Source of the DNA: Capra hircus
Taxonomy: Eukaryota; Chordata; Mammalia; Artiodactyla; Bovidae
DNA length: 64,000 bases
Assembly: GCF_001704415.2 (NCBI RefSeq)
Contig: NC_030811.1
Coordinates: forward strand, 77,394,069-77,458,068
Direction: 5' to 3'
In this document: positions 1 to 11,710 of the stretch, piece by piece
Position numbering within the stretch: position 1 is the first letter of the stretch
Layout: each line of letters starts with the position of its first letter
Program-made: the position numbers and the translations under genes
Notes under the pieces: generated by a model
Told to the model about the DNA's origin: nothing
The model's input: the letters and a program-made list of their open reading frames with translations, nothing else
Databases searched by the model: none

Positions 1-2270
1 TGTTTTTGCCATGACACTCATGGATTCTACAAGGCGTTCACACTTTATAGACAAGTAAGCTGGACATCTGTCAAACTGGGCTGATACAGTGTTGCCATAG
101 ATGCTCTACTTTACCTGCTTTGCCTGAGCTCTGAGTTTTTCTGGCAGAACAAAGAATCAGTCATGGACATTTTTAAAAAGCACACTTGAAAAGAAAAATT
201 AATAAAATACCAATTGTCAGTGTCTTTTGGGGAGAGAAAGGAAGCATGGGTACCTTCCATAATTTCTCTCTGTGTTGTGGAATGTTTTTAAATATTAACA
301 GAATAGGCAAACTGACCAAGCCCACAGTGCTCTGATTTATACTTGTTCCAGGTAGAGAAAATGTGTAATTCTCAGCAGTACTTATCACAGATAGATCACA
401 GAATGTCAAAGGTAATGAGACTTGAAGGATAAAGCAGGGAAACACTTTTTCTGTGACATAAGAAGAGGAGGTTGTCTATTCAGTATGTGACTGAAACAAT
501 AAGATGTCTGATTTCCTGTTTTGAGTTAAACTAAGGCACTAATGCTGCCTATTAAGATTTAATGACAGAAATGCCAAAATACAGACATTAATTATATTTA
601 TATAGCCAGATGTGTGCGTAGGATTGTCCAAATGCTCCTTACCAAAATGATTTCCTGTGGAAACTATTTTAGCTGAATCCTCTAGCAGAGATGTTGGAAT
701 CACACACCCCACCCCAACCCCTGCCATCTTGGCAATATAGTGTAGAGAATGGTATAAATGTCACAAGTACACCTTCAGCTATATTGAAATGAACTGTGAA
801 TCATAATAATACTGCAAGTATTAAAAAAGCAACAAAGTGTCTATTAATATACACTATGCTGGCATCAGAAGCATTCACTTCAAATACAGCATTTTACTCA
901 GAGAGGGAAGGGGTAGTTTTAGAACAAATCTTGAATTTCCTGACCTCCCCACACAAAAGGGCAATGACTTCTATCAGTAAGCTTCCAGAACAAAAGAGGG
1001 CAGAATATTTTTTCCCAGTGATTTGGGTGCTGTGATTTATACAAATCTTTACCTATCCAGGTTTGTCCCATCTTCGCAGTGTTCTCAGGTGGAAGGACTG
1101 GATTAGATATGAGAAACAGAGAAGCAAAACTGCTTCCTAATGAGACATAAAATCCTGCGTGATATAAAATGTGGTAGTGAGGTATGCTACAGTAACATTA
1201 AAAACAAGTAGAGAATTTGGAATGAAGAGCATGAACTACATTACTGCTTTGTTTCCTGGCAGAAGGAAACAAAGGAACATGGGAAACAGCTGAGGGTGAG
1301 ATTTCCTAATGTTGTCCACAGTAAGTAAAACTGCAAAATATAAAAAGGCCCGGCATAGAAAACATGATGCCTGCTGTGTCTGCAAGGTATTGAGATGCCT
1401 AAAACATGGGGGAAATTCTTGGAGAGCACTTCAACTCAGTGAAAAATATTACCCGTATAAAGCTGTCAAAGTCTGTCTCAGTTTGGGTTACTTGGCATGT
1501 AAAGAGCCAGTCAATCCCACAAATTAGGCTGCCCTGCAGGCGTTTCTAACTCACATGCCAGGCTTTCAGGAAACATTAAAGGTCCAAGTGGAGCTATGAT
1601 TTGTACCCATGGTAACAACTGGACTGTGTGTAAATCATGTGAGCTGTGACAATGTGATATGATGTGGGACTTAGCCACTTTTGTAAGACTCTACATGTAA
1701 AAATCCAAACCATTCAACAGCAGTGGCACGTGCAGACAAAGTACACAGGTAGCTCTGGAGGGCCGCATGGCCTAGAGGAGGGGACCACACAGTTTCCAAC
1801 CTGCAACGTCCTTCGGAGGCAAAAAACACTGAAAATACTGATTTGTTCAGAGAGCATCACTAGTTAAAACATTGTTTTATGATAATTGGGTCAGGGTGTT
1901 AGGCTACATTTCATATGTACCCCAAGATTCTCTAAAACTTTCAGAATCAACTCCGATATACACAGGGCATATAGTACAGAGAGGAAGAATAAGCAAGGAC
2001 AATAGTTTTTAAACCATATTAGCATACTTTCCTATTTCACATTTCCCTGTGTGTAACTCTCCATCTATTTAAGCAATCATGTATTTGAGGAGATTTAGGC
2101 CTGGTCAAAGGGACTATAAAGAGAAAGGGTCAAAAATCAATGAATGACTTCCATGTCACAAGGTTGGGAGTAGGGCTTGTTGGTGCAAAGCCCTGGGAGA
2201 AAAGATTCAGGGTATAGAGTTCTTGGAGCTTTAGACAAAGGCAAGGACCGTAATCTGAGTAGGTATAAGC
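1..2270. other. unannotated AT-rich DNA
   Basis: I see no recognisable gene, RNA or interspersed repeat here. Reading frames are short (at most 90 codons), occur on both strands with no family motif, and none has a supportable splice or promoter context. It is probably intergenic or intronic DNA containing repeats too old to recognise by eye. Confidence 0.6.
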
Positions 2271-2276
2271 CATCCT

Positions 2277-2494
2277 GGGCTTCCCTGGTGACTCAGACAG
2301 TAAAAAAATATATGTCTGCAATGCAGGAGACCCTGGTTTGATCCATGGGTTGGGAAGAATCCCTGGAGAAGAAAATGGCTGCAGACTCCAGTTTTCTTGC
2401 CTGGAAAATCCCATGGACAGAGGAGGCCGGTGAGCTACAGTCCACAGGGTCACAAAGAATCAGACATGACTGAGTGACTAACATTTTCACTTTT
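2277..2494 (+). mobile_element. Bov-tA SINE
   Basis: The tRNA-derived head (cttccctggtgactcag) is followed by the BovB-derived body with the motifs ttgcctggaaaatcccatgg and gacatgactgagtgac. It is flanked by a 7-bp match, catcctg, at 2271-2277 and 2502-2508, which fits a target duplication. The pol III B-box region (ggtttgatcc) has drifted, so it is unlikely to be active. It is about 220 bp, close to full length for this family. Confidence 0.9.
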
Positions 2495-2497
2495 CCC

Positions 2498-2935
2498 AAG
2501 GCATCCTGCAGCAGAGAATAGCAGGCCTGCCACAGACCAGCCCTTGTTGCCATAGAGATACATGTTCATCTACTACCTTGGATCCAAGACGAGAGGAGAG
2601 ACCTACTGTGAAAAAAAAAAATGATAGGAAATCTGAACCTAATTAATATTAACAGGCTATTGCCACCCTGCCGTCTCCCAAATAAATGTCTTGAATTAAA
2701 AGGGACAAGAAAAACAAACAAACAAAAAAAGACCACCTTTAATTGGAAAGTTTAAATTTCTTCACCCTCCGTTAACAATAATGAAGGAGACAATGCAAAT
2801 GAGGTTACATAAAATTAAAATAAAAATCTTTCTTTTCATATATATATATGAGTTATAGTTTACAAATACCAACCTTGCTATGCTAGCACTAAACTAAAAT
2901 CATGTATCACTAAGCAAATATATTTGATAGAATTA
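2498..2935. other. unannotated AT-rich DNA
   Basis: No feature recognised. There is a short CAAA-like A-rich run near 2713 and a (TA) run near 2840, both too short to be informative. Confidence 0.5.
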
Positions 2936-3078
2936 CTGTAGGCTTTGGAATCAGATAAAACTGATTTGAATTTTGGGTTTTCTTAGGTAAACCTCAGTTT
3001 CTTTATCCTGCATGATGTTATAAGGAATAGAAATGTAGAGTGCCTGACCTGCTTGGTGCTCAATAAATGTGAGGTTTC
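2936..3078 (+). repeat. MIR SINE relic
   Basis: The order of landmarks is that of MIR: aggtaaacctcagtttctt, a diverged middle, then gagtgcctgacctgcttggt and gctcaataaatg. MIR is an ancient mammalian tRNA-derived SINE, immobile today. Divergence is high, as expected. A short reading frame starting inside its 3' end (3082) has no support as a gene. Confidence 0.7.
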
Positions 3079-3399
3079 ACTATGCCTGCTCTCGAGGCTG
3101 TTGTTGCTCTGCCATCATCATCAGTAGTAACTACAATGGCAGCGATGGCAGGCCTCAGTGGAGTCACAATGGGTCCATATTTAGAGTGTGTGGCGGGTAA
3201 AAAATCATTAGCCTTTTTGCCTCATAAATATTTGAAGAAGAAGATTTTTCAAAATTATTTGAAGTATGGGAAAGAACTTATAAAACTGGGTATGAAAAAC
3301 GAGGACTGAAAATTATTAAGTAGGGGATCCTATCTATTATTTTATTCCTGTGTAAAGTTGGCTTGAAGGCCTCAGAATGAGAATTCTGACATTTAGCAG

Positions 3400-3620
3400 T
3401 GTCGGGGTCCAGCCCCAGTGGATCCAGGGAATTCGAAGCAGGGATGGAGTCGGCGTCTGGGAAAGGACTATTTAATTAGAAATATCTGGGAGCCAGCATA
3501 GCAGTCTAGCTTCAAAAATGGGAGAAGGGACTTGATTTATGAAGAAGATACTTTGCATAATACAAAGGGATGCAACTGGAGTTCATAAAGAAAACTGTCT
3601 GAAAAGAAACAGTTATGTGT
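3400..3620 (-). mobile_element. LTR fragment, class II ERV-like, antisense
   Basis: The + strand begins TGTCGGGGTCCAGCCCC. This matches the reverse complement of the 3' terminus of the solo LTR at 20208-20531, so the U5 end of an antisense LTR probably starts at 3400. The next about 200 bp (gtcggcgtctgggaaagg, gggacttgatttatgaag) look like LTR sequence, but the U3 end is not definable. I saw no target duplication and no internal retroviral sequence. The right boundary is approximate. Confidence 0.55.
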
Positions 3621-5094
3621 GCTTATAATTCTTAATTAATATACATATAAATTACTCTTTATAAAATGTTACAGTGTGGCTCTTTATTATATAAAGTTAA
3701 CAAGCATATTTGAAATTATTTCTTTAGTTTGCAAATCAAAACCACATCAGAACTAAAAATATAGTTTTGAAATAACAAGTTTAATTAAGTTAATAATGAT
3801 ATTTTCATTAGAAAATTCCTTTGTTTGAAATAGTGGCATTTTTCTTTTAATAAAACTGTAGTGATTACAAAAATCTATTTTTGCTCAAAGGTCAATTGAT
3901 TACTGTCACTCAGAACTAATACCTGAAAAGAAAAGATAAATCTGTCTTAGATTTATGGTGCTAGAAAAAGGAAAATGTTTCATCTGGAAAACAGAAAAAA
4001 AGGCGAAGAAGAACCTGAAAGCTACTTTATCAGTGTTAAAAATAAGCATATTATACTCAGCAATCTAATAGATATACAACTTAGATGGTTTTAAAACTGC
4101 TGTGATTCACCAAGTTCCACAGTGAGAGGTGAGAGTTAGAAAACTCAGTAGGACCAGATGTAACAAGACAGGAAAGGACTCCACGGGCAGCTAAGAAAAA
4201 GAAAAAAACAATGGAGAGAGAAAGAGTATGGTTCTGTTGAGTTCTAAAGATTATGCTATAATCATCTGTTTTCTCTCTCTCTCTCTCTTTGAGAAAGGTG
4301 AAGACAGGGAGCGTATCCCACTCATTTTCTATTCCAAAACCTAATAAGAGGTGCTCATCACGGGCATTTATTAAAGGAATTACACCTTTGTCGGAAGAGC
4401 AATCTCAGAGATTTGGGTAGCATGCCGAATGTTGGATTCCTAAGTCATTAATACTTTAGTTATTTATTAAACAAATGTTAACTCCGTTTTTAGTCAGATG
4501 TTTTTCTGTTGAGAATTTTTGCCCCATATTTCAGATATTTTGAGGTGTGCTGGGCTGAGGTGGGGAAGGAGAAGGACAAGCTGTGGGCAACATTCCATAA
4601 AGCTCATTTCCTCCCTTGTTATTGAATGACAGAGATGTTAGAGAATCACACAGGGATTAAAGAACTGTTTTAGTAATGAATATGAAAAATAGGTATTGAA
4701 ATCTTAGTTGTATTGCTTTCAGTAACATAGATTTTGGGGGGGGGGCATGTGATAGTAGAAGTATGCCCAGGTGCTCTTAAATGAAGGGCTAGCCATTTAT
4801 AGCAGCAGCTGCAGTAGACAGCAGATGCTTTATAGAGAACTGCCCCTTGTGCTGTGCCCTAAAAGATGAGTCAACATTACCTGAAACGTTTCTTACTGAG
4901 GAGAGTTTACCTTATATTGAAAAAATGGCATTTAATTTCAATGCTATTTATGTTCCTATCTTAGTATCTCAGGATGTTATCTTGAAAATTCTTTGTAGCC
5001 AAAGTTATAATACTTCCAGCCTTATCTCAGTTACTAAGCATCATCAAAGCACTAAAATTAGCTATAATTATACGATATAGAGAGAATATGTATA
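3621..5094. other. unannotated AT-rich DNA with small simple repeats
   Basis: No gene recognised. It contains a (TC)n run at 4271-4290 and a run of ten G at 4736-4745. A short stretch near 4335-4380 (ggtgctcatcacgggcattt) may be an L2 3' end but is too diverged to claim. Confidence 0.5.
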
Positions 5095-5151
5095 AGACAC
5101 TGTGCTTAGTGCTTTAAGTATCATCCTTTTGATCCTCCTAACAACCCTATT
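5095..5151 (-). repeat. MIR fragment, antisense
   Basis: The string cactgtgcttagtgctttaa followed by cctcctaacaaccctat is the reverse complement of the 3' half of MIR. It is cut by the SINE fragment that follows directly. Confidence 0.5.
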
Positions 5152-5268
5152 TGTGTGCTCAGTCATGTCCTGCGACTTCGTGGACTGTAGCCTGCCAGGC
5201 TTCTCTCCATGGGATTTTTCTGGGCGAGAATACTAGAGTGCATTGCCATTTCTTCTTTGTAGGGGATA
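5152..5268 (-). mobile_element. Bov-tA SINE fragment, antisense
   Basis: gtgctcagtcatgtcctgcg, gactgtagcctgccaggctt and ccatttcttctttgtagggg are the reverse complement of the BovA body. The tRNA-derived head is missing, so this is a 5'-truncated and diverged copy. Confidence 0.75.
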
Positions 5269-6377
5269 CTATTTAACTGCTTTAAGTGCAATGCCACAAC
5301 TAAAATTATTTTTGATGAGGGTGGGAGGTGGTAGTCCTGGAATCCCTTGGACTTTAAAAGATTCCTTTCTGGACAGCCTTTCTTGGGACTCCCACTGTTC
5401 GAAATGTTGGTAAGAAAATATGAAGGGAAAGATTTGGCATGTGTGTATCCATCTTTTTTGAGGAATGCCCCATGACTCTGAAATAATTTTCACATTGCTC
5501 TTCAGTAAGAGTCTAAGTTCAATATTTTGAAATCCTTTCATACTGCATTCCCTTGTTGTGCGATACAGTGAATGTCGGCTTTGGTTGGACAGAAAGATAT
5601 CAACACACGTATCTTAGCTAACATTAGAGTCATAATTTAATCTTTGATATTTATGCAATAATGAGGACATTCGGAAACATTAGAAACTTTAAACATTTTT
5701 CTGGCATTCACGTGACAAGAAAATGTGGATGCACTTGGAAGCCTATTCTACTTTATTTGAATAGTAATGCCATCTGCCAAAACTTACTCTGTCAAAAAGT
5801 ACTGCTCTGACAACACAGGAAAGGAACTTTGTGCGAGAAACAGGCATCTGTTTTTTACTTAAATCACAAAAGGCACATTTTGTTTGCCTTCACAAGGGAT
5901 TTCTGCAAATTCACTATCCAATTAATGTCAGCCTGTGACAATGACAAAATAAGCAGATTCTTAAATGAGCCCTATTTCTTTTCAGTTTTAGATTTGCAAA
6001 GCATGAAAGGATTATATGGTGTAGTACAGAAATTTACTCTTCTGATTTATAATGAAGCCATTTTTCCTCCATGAAGATGACATCACTGGCATCACCTGGG
6101 CACTCGTGTCAGGTAAATCTCTAGTGATGGCAGTGAATTCATACCAGGTTATCCTTGGCCGGTTCTCATTGTGATGTGAAGCTCGTACTTTGTACAATGA
6201 TCAGCAGAATTTACCTGGAGTTACAGACTACAGAAAAGGCCAAAACAAAGTTTCAGATGCTAAATCCCAAGATCTTAAATGCCTTGGAAGTGTGTGGTGA
6301 GAGCTGAAACTGGCCAGACATCTGCTCAGCTGTTCCACAAATACATAGTATATATTCTGTTTTTAACATGTTAGATA
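5269..6377. other. unannotated DNA
   Basis: Nothing recognised. Several 60-90 codon open frames lie here on both strands without motifs. Confidence 0.5.
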
Positions 6378-6450
6378 TGGCAGAGGAGATGGCAGCAGAT
6401 AAGATCCTTGTCTTGGAATAATTTACAATCTACATAGAAAGGTAAAAACA
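6378..6450 (-). repeat. possible L2 fragment, antisense
   Basis: agatccttgtcttggaataa followed by tttacaatctacatagaaag resembles the antisense L2 segment (gtccttgtcctcaaggagcttacaatct in consensus form). It is short and diverged, so this is a tentative call. Confidence 0.35.
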
Positions 6451-8039
6451 TCTACATTTAAAAACAGAAATAGATCCATAAAGAGTATTTATGAATGAAG
6501 GTGCAGGTGTGAATTGATATAGATAAATACTGTGTTATTTCATAATAAATAATGTGCCTTCATGTAGCTTCATGACTCTCATTTATTTTCAAGTAGAAGC
6601 ACAAAGCAGGCAAAGAATAGAAGTGGGGTGCTACTTGGGGGTTAAAAATAAGATGACTTCAGGCATGGGCAGTGGAGAGGTAAGTGGGATGGTGACTAGT
6701 TCTGCAGAGAATGAACATAGGAAAGTACATAAATTATAAGTTAATTATCATAGTTGGAAAAGAGTATTTATGTTAGCTAATGAGAAAAGGTTGTATGTGT
6801 AATGTATATAAATTGATAGAATATTTTTGATTTCTAGGTTAACTGGAAACTTCTGTAGTGTCTAAGAGGAGGAACACCATAATAGATGTAATTGGAAAGC
6901 CCTAATCAGGTACTTGCACTCTTGGTTTTTCCATCATTAGTACCCAGCACATGTCTAGCACAATGCTTCAAATAAAATTCAGAAATGAATGTTTAGAGCC
7001 AGGAGGTAAGCTGGTTATATTCAAAAGGACACCTGCATTTCTGTGGCTGCCCTGATTTAGACCTTCTTTCCTATTTTTGGATGATTCTCCACAGATCGAA
7101 TCTTAGCAGGAGGTGGGTGCTATATCCAACTACAGAGATTGAAAAGCCTACATGCTTGCCTTCCTTGAAGCTTGGAAATTAGGGCATGGGCCTGTTTTTA
7201 ATCCAGGTTTGGGCAGTCAGACACAACCACCTGGGATTTTGAATCTGGAACTAGTGGTGCAAAGAAGCAGCAACTGTGAAGAATTTATTTTAGTGACGGA
7301 CGAAACTGTCACAACTAGTTGTAGGGGCAGCCATGGCAGTTTGGCCAGAGAACAGTGTCTTCCTTGGCCTGTTCATGTGTGATGACTCAGGTTGGGGTTC
7401 TGGCTATGAAAACTCACTTTCTTATTTTCCAAGCCTGGTTTTCCCAATTTCCTTGTCATTCTGTAAGCTACCAAACAGTCTTTCAATAAATTCATTTTCT
7501 ATCTAAATCATGAGAATCAGTTTCTATTAAGAACTTTGATAAAGGTATCTCAAGCAGGAAATGACTAGGAGCCTGTTTTGTGACAGTGATAATGCAAAGA
7601 GTGAAGAAAGGACTCTTTCTTGAGAGGAATTGAGAGGAACTGACAAGGAACAATCGACAGACTTGGTAACTAGCAAGATAATGCCATTCCATTCTTGCTT
7701 CACTACTCTGTTTGCAGCAATACGTGCATGACATTGCCTAAGGGATAAAGCAGAGTGAAAATAAATATTTGCAAATATATATCCTAATGGATTCATAATA
7801 AAGTGTTTGTGGAATATGTGAACAGAATGTCTGTAAGTGTGACATTTCTTCAGAGAATAAACTGGGGAAATGGTGGTAAACATAAATAGCGTTTTTACAT
7901 AAAAATATCTTTCTACAAAGAGAAAGTGTGAAGCTTTCATGAGCCAATATACTTTTTGACTCTATGTATGTTTATGAGAACCACGTTGTTTTCACTGACT
8001 TCTTGTCTGATAACCAGCACCTGTTGCCTCAATCTCAAA
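6451..8039. other. unannotated DNA
   Basis: No recognisable element or gene. A weak L2-like 3' end is possible near 6930-6990 (tacccagcacatgtctagca). An open frame of 137 codons on the minus strand (7527-7940) has no family motif and I do not support it as a gene. Confidence 0.45.
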
Positions 8040-8430
8040 ATGGCTTAAACAGAATTCATAGTTTTTCCTCCAAGTGGTCTTTCATCCACATGTTTTGCCT
8101 CAATGATAAGCACTACAGGTGTTGGATACCTAAACAAGGAACCGTGGATTTCTTTCTTCCTCTTCTGATCATCCAACAAGTCCTGTATTCCATCCCTTAA
8201 TCATCTCTCAATAATTCCCTGCCCCTCCATTGCTGACTGTAGCCAAAAATCTCATCACTTCTTAACAGGAGTTTTGGAATTGTTTCCTTGTCCTTTCCAG
8301 TTTACCCCTACCAGAAATCCTTAGGCACTCTTCCTTTGCTTTCTAAAGTCTAACGCCATCAGAAAGGCACAAGGGTCTGCCATGTACATACTTCTCAAGT
8401 ACAAAAACCTTTTGAGCTGTTTTTTTTTTT
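8040..8430 (+). repeat. possible L2 LINE relic
   Basis: The pyrimidine-rich composition and phrases such as aacaggagttttggaattgt and taacgccatcagaaaggcac resemble the region upstream of the L2 3' end. This is pattern memory on a highly diverged stretch. Confidence 0.35.
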
Positions 8431-9664
8431 TCTTTCACGCTCAAACTTTACACTATCTCTTGACTTCTTGTTTTTACAAATGCTGTTTCCTCTGTGTGTG
8501 GAACCTTGTTGCAGGAACGAAAAGAGTGCATATTACATGTGAAACCTGAAGGATATCCATAACAACACTTGGGCTATTTTTATGATCATAAACAATCCTT
8601 TTTAAAAAGGTAAGAGAGGGTCTAAGGTACTTCCTTTAACCAGCACTTAGTCTATAGTGAAGCTGGATCTGTAAGACACAACTTATAATTGTTTCCCAAA
8701 TGTTCAATGGTCAGAATGCTAATTCTTTCAAAAGGAGGAGAATATTTATTGAACAACATTCTTGGCCCCAAGGGGAAAGGAAATTCAGAGAGCTGCTTTG
8801 CCTTGCTTTCAACTTCAAAATGGATTTTCAAAGACAGACAGAGTCCTTTAGAGGCTCTTGTTTAATGCAAGTATATCTTTAGTATGGGGAATACAGAATA
8901 GAGCAGGGAAAAAAAATACAGATAAAACAGAGGGCCTAGGAGATTGTGAGATAAAGAAACAAAGAAAAAACTTTAACATTTTAAAGTCTAATGAAGAGAG
9001 AAGGGAGGAGGGGAAGCAACACAAATGGTCACAAGTGCAGAGAAAGCTCTAGCCTCATGCTGAGATTCAACTTCAACAGAAAATTGGTGTTTTGGATTTT
9101 TTTTCCAGTGTTCTGCTCAAAAATTTCCCTCATCTTCATCACCCAGCTCTTCAATGTCAGGCAACATCCACAGGTAATCAGGCATTTGACTGACAGCCTG
9201 AGGCGCAATCTACCCTTTGCAGTTCAATATGGGGAAGAGCTAGAAATGACCCAACACAGAGCACAAAACTTGTTCTGTGATCTAGCATTATAGGTATTTT
9301 CCTAGTTCACTTAATATATTTCTAACTTTGAATTAACTTAGATAGCACTCCTAAGAGGAAAAAATGTTATACTGGTGCTATTATTCTTCTATGTCCTACA
9401 ATGAATTCAGTTTTTCTTCTAAAGTGAATGTGGACAATGTACAAAATTGAAAATAATCCAAGAATATGATGAAAATGCAAATACATTCTTAAACATTTAT
9501 TTTGTACAAAGTGGATGGAGGAATACAGCATAGCACTAAAAACAGGCATCATCCAAGTTCCAAAAATAGGTCATACTGATTCCAAGAATGCAGAACATGT
9601 GAACAATAGTAACTGTCTATGGAAAACAGAACAAAACTTTTTTTATGAGGCTGTGTGTTCTCGT
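8431..9664. other. unannotated DNA
   Basis: No feature recognised. Short open frames at 8700-9293 lack motifs and promoter context. Confidence 0.5.
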
Positions 9665-9755
9665 TCATATCCCTGTCACTGTTGAATCTCCAGGTCCTGT
9701 CCAGTGCCAGGAAAACAGTAAGTATTCAAGAAACACAAACTGAATAAATTGTTAG
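9665..9755 (+). repeat. L2 3'-end fragment
   Basis: ctccaggtcctgtccagtgcc, acagtaagtattcaagaaac and actgaataaatt follow the order of the L2 3' end (cost of the repeated cagtgcctggcacatagtag ... caataaat theme). Old and immobile. Confidence 0.5.
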
Positions 9756-9939
9756 CCTAGAAGGTAATCTGGAGATACTATACCAATAGTTTTAAGATGA
9801 CTCTTTAAGTTTCAAAGTAACTAATATAAAATCTAATCTCCACACCGCAAAGTGATTTAAGAAAAGAACAAGTCAGATAAAATCATACCCCATTAATAAA
9901 AATACTCCCCAGTGTGATTTAGAAAAAAATCCAAATTTC

Positions 9940-10410
9940 ATATCTGGACCTCCAGGCCTTCCATTTCTGCCAACCTCTTTGACTTCAGGTCCTCCTATTC
10001 TCCTTCCTGTTTTTTGTAATTTAGTCAAACTTATGATTTTGTTTTGCTTTGTTTTGTTTCCCTTGCCATTCCTAAGTGTGTTAAGCCAAGCCCTACTTTT
10101 GGGCTTTGACTTCTGCCCTTCGCTTTACTCGGTATGTGTTTCCTTAGATACTTTCATAGCTGGATTCTCATAATTCAGATCTCCTCAAATATCGATACAC
10201 ATGCCTACAGAAGGCTTGACCATACTGTCTAAAACAGCTATCACCTTCCCTTCACTTTATCCAATATCCTGCCTTATTTTATCAGCATATTTTAACCATA
10301 TGAAATTTTACTATACATTTTATGGTTTATTTGATCTGAGCTGCACTTGTGTTCCATTATCTTGATATACAAAGTAAATGACCTCATTGAATGAATGACT
10401 GAATGTGAGA
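9940..10410 (+). repeat. L2 LINE 3' region
   Basis: The landmarks run in L2 order: gggctttgacttctgccctt, tcataattcagatctcctca, aggcttgaccatactgtcta, ccttcccttcactttatcc and attgaatgaatgactgaatg at the end. It is the longest recognisable L2 3' end in the window. It is ancient and diverged, with indels throughout. The 5' boundary is approximate. Confidence 0.6.
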
Positions 10411-11036
10411 AATATAAAAGGTTATGAAATCATGTTTAAGTGAAGAGGGGAATGTGTGTCTGATACATTCAAGAAATATAGAATTCAGGAAAGAAGAGAG
10501 GGTTAGATTAAATCTCCGTTCTTGGCCTTAAGAGAAAGAACTTGGACTATTATGTTTCTTGGTTAGCTCAGTGGTAGGCAAAGGTGTACACTAAATAAAT
10601 GACAAATATTTTCACATAACTTCCTAGGTAGAAATTTAACTTTTAGTTATAATTAATTTGAAATGAGCTTAAACAATGTTGAACATGACATCTCAGATCT
10701 TAATAAGATAGAATATAAAATGGTGGAATGAGATAGAATAGTTATTTTAACAGGTGGCAACAGATTTTTCATGAAAATGTTTATATTCAGGAAAATATCA
10801 GGATGATTCTGTTTGGTTGTAAAAAGTAAGGTCTTAGGAGTTTTACTTTTTTGTTTGTTTGTTTTTGTTTTAAGGAGATCATAAAAAAAAAAAAGGAAAG
10901 CTAACTGCTCTGCATAAGGAATGAAGATAAATGTAAGGAAGAGAAAAGAACAGGCAAATGACGATTGAGCCTATGAAAGCACACTGATGTCAAAGTCACC
11001 AGAGTAATTGCAAAAGTAAAGATAATATTTTAAATT

Positions 11037-11040
<4 letters not shown>
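10411..11040. other. unannotated AT-rich DNA
   Basis: No gene seen. It includes a TTTG-type run at 10849-10875 and an A-run near 10884. Confidence 0.5.

Positions 11041-11073
<33 letters not shown>
11041..11073. repeat. (CA)n microsatellite
   Basis: About sixteen uninterrupted CA units. An uninterrupted array this long is likely to vary in length among individuals. Confidence 0.97.
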
Positions 11074-11076
<3 letters not shown>

Positions 11077-11420
11077 TTATATTGCCCAAACCGTCAATAA
11101 ATTGTTAACATATTGCCTGGTAATTCCTTATGTGAGAAATTCCTAAGAACACCAAGGAGTAAAGTTTGAGTTCCATATCTAGGCTGACCTGGAAAGAACA
11201 GCCATGGAAAGTGAAATGTTAGTGAGGGTGAGTTTGGTGGGCAAGAACTTAGAGATAAGGTTGATCTAAAGAAATACTCTTCCAGGAACACACAGGAGTT
11301 TTGGTTAGGGCTCAGACTTTGGAATAAGACTAAGCATCTTTTTGAATATCTACTAACTTCCAAGGTTAAGATATCATAATCAATAAGATAATGATTCCAG
11401 TTTCATCTAGCACATGACCT

Positions 11421-11698
11421 CTGCTGCTGCTGTTGCTAAGTCACTTCCGTTGTATCCGACTCTGTGCAACCCCATAGATGGCAGCCCACCAGGCTCCCCG
11501 GTCTCTGGGATTCTCCAGGCAAGAACACTGGAGTGGGTTGCCATTTCCTTCTCCAATGCATGAAAGTGAGAAGTGAAAGTGAAGTTGCTCAGTCGTGTCC
11601 GACTCTTAGCAACCCCATGGACGGCAGCCTACCAGGCTTCTCCGTCCATAGGATTTTCCAGGCAAGAGTACTAGAATAGGGTGCCATTGCCTTCTCTG
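11421..11698 (-). mobile_element. BOV-A2 SINE, antisense, with target duplication
   Basis: Two BovA monomers in tandem, antisense, starting with the reverse-complemented (AGC)n tail ctgctgctgctgttgctaag and joined through caatgcatgaaagtgagaag. It is flanked by a 12-bp target duplication with one mismatch, agcacatgacct (11409-11420) and agcacataacct (11699-11710). It is a complete and relatively young insertion. BOV-A2 is non-autonomous and probably depends on BovB enzymes because its 3' part is BovB-derived. Confidence 0.95.
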
Positions 11699-11710
11699 AG
11701 CACATAACCT

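Noticed and set aside
3082..3309. 75-codon + strand frame (MPALEAVVALPSSS...)
   Set aside because: It starts at the end of a MIR relic, has no homology that I can name, and is within chance length.
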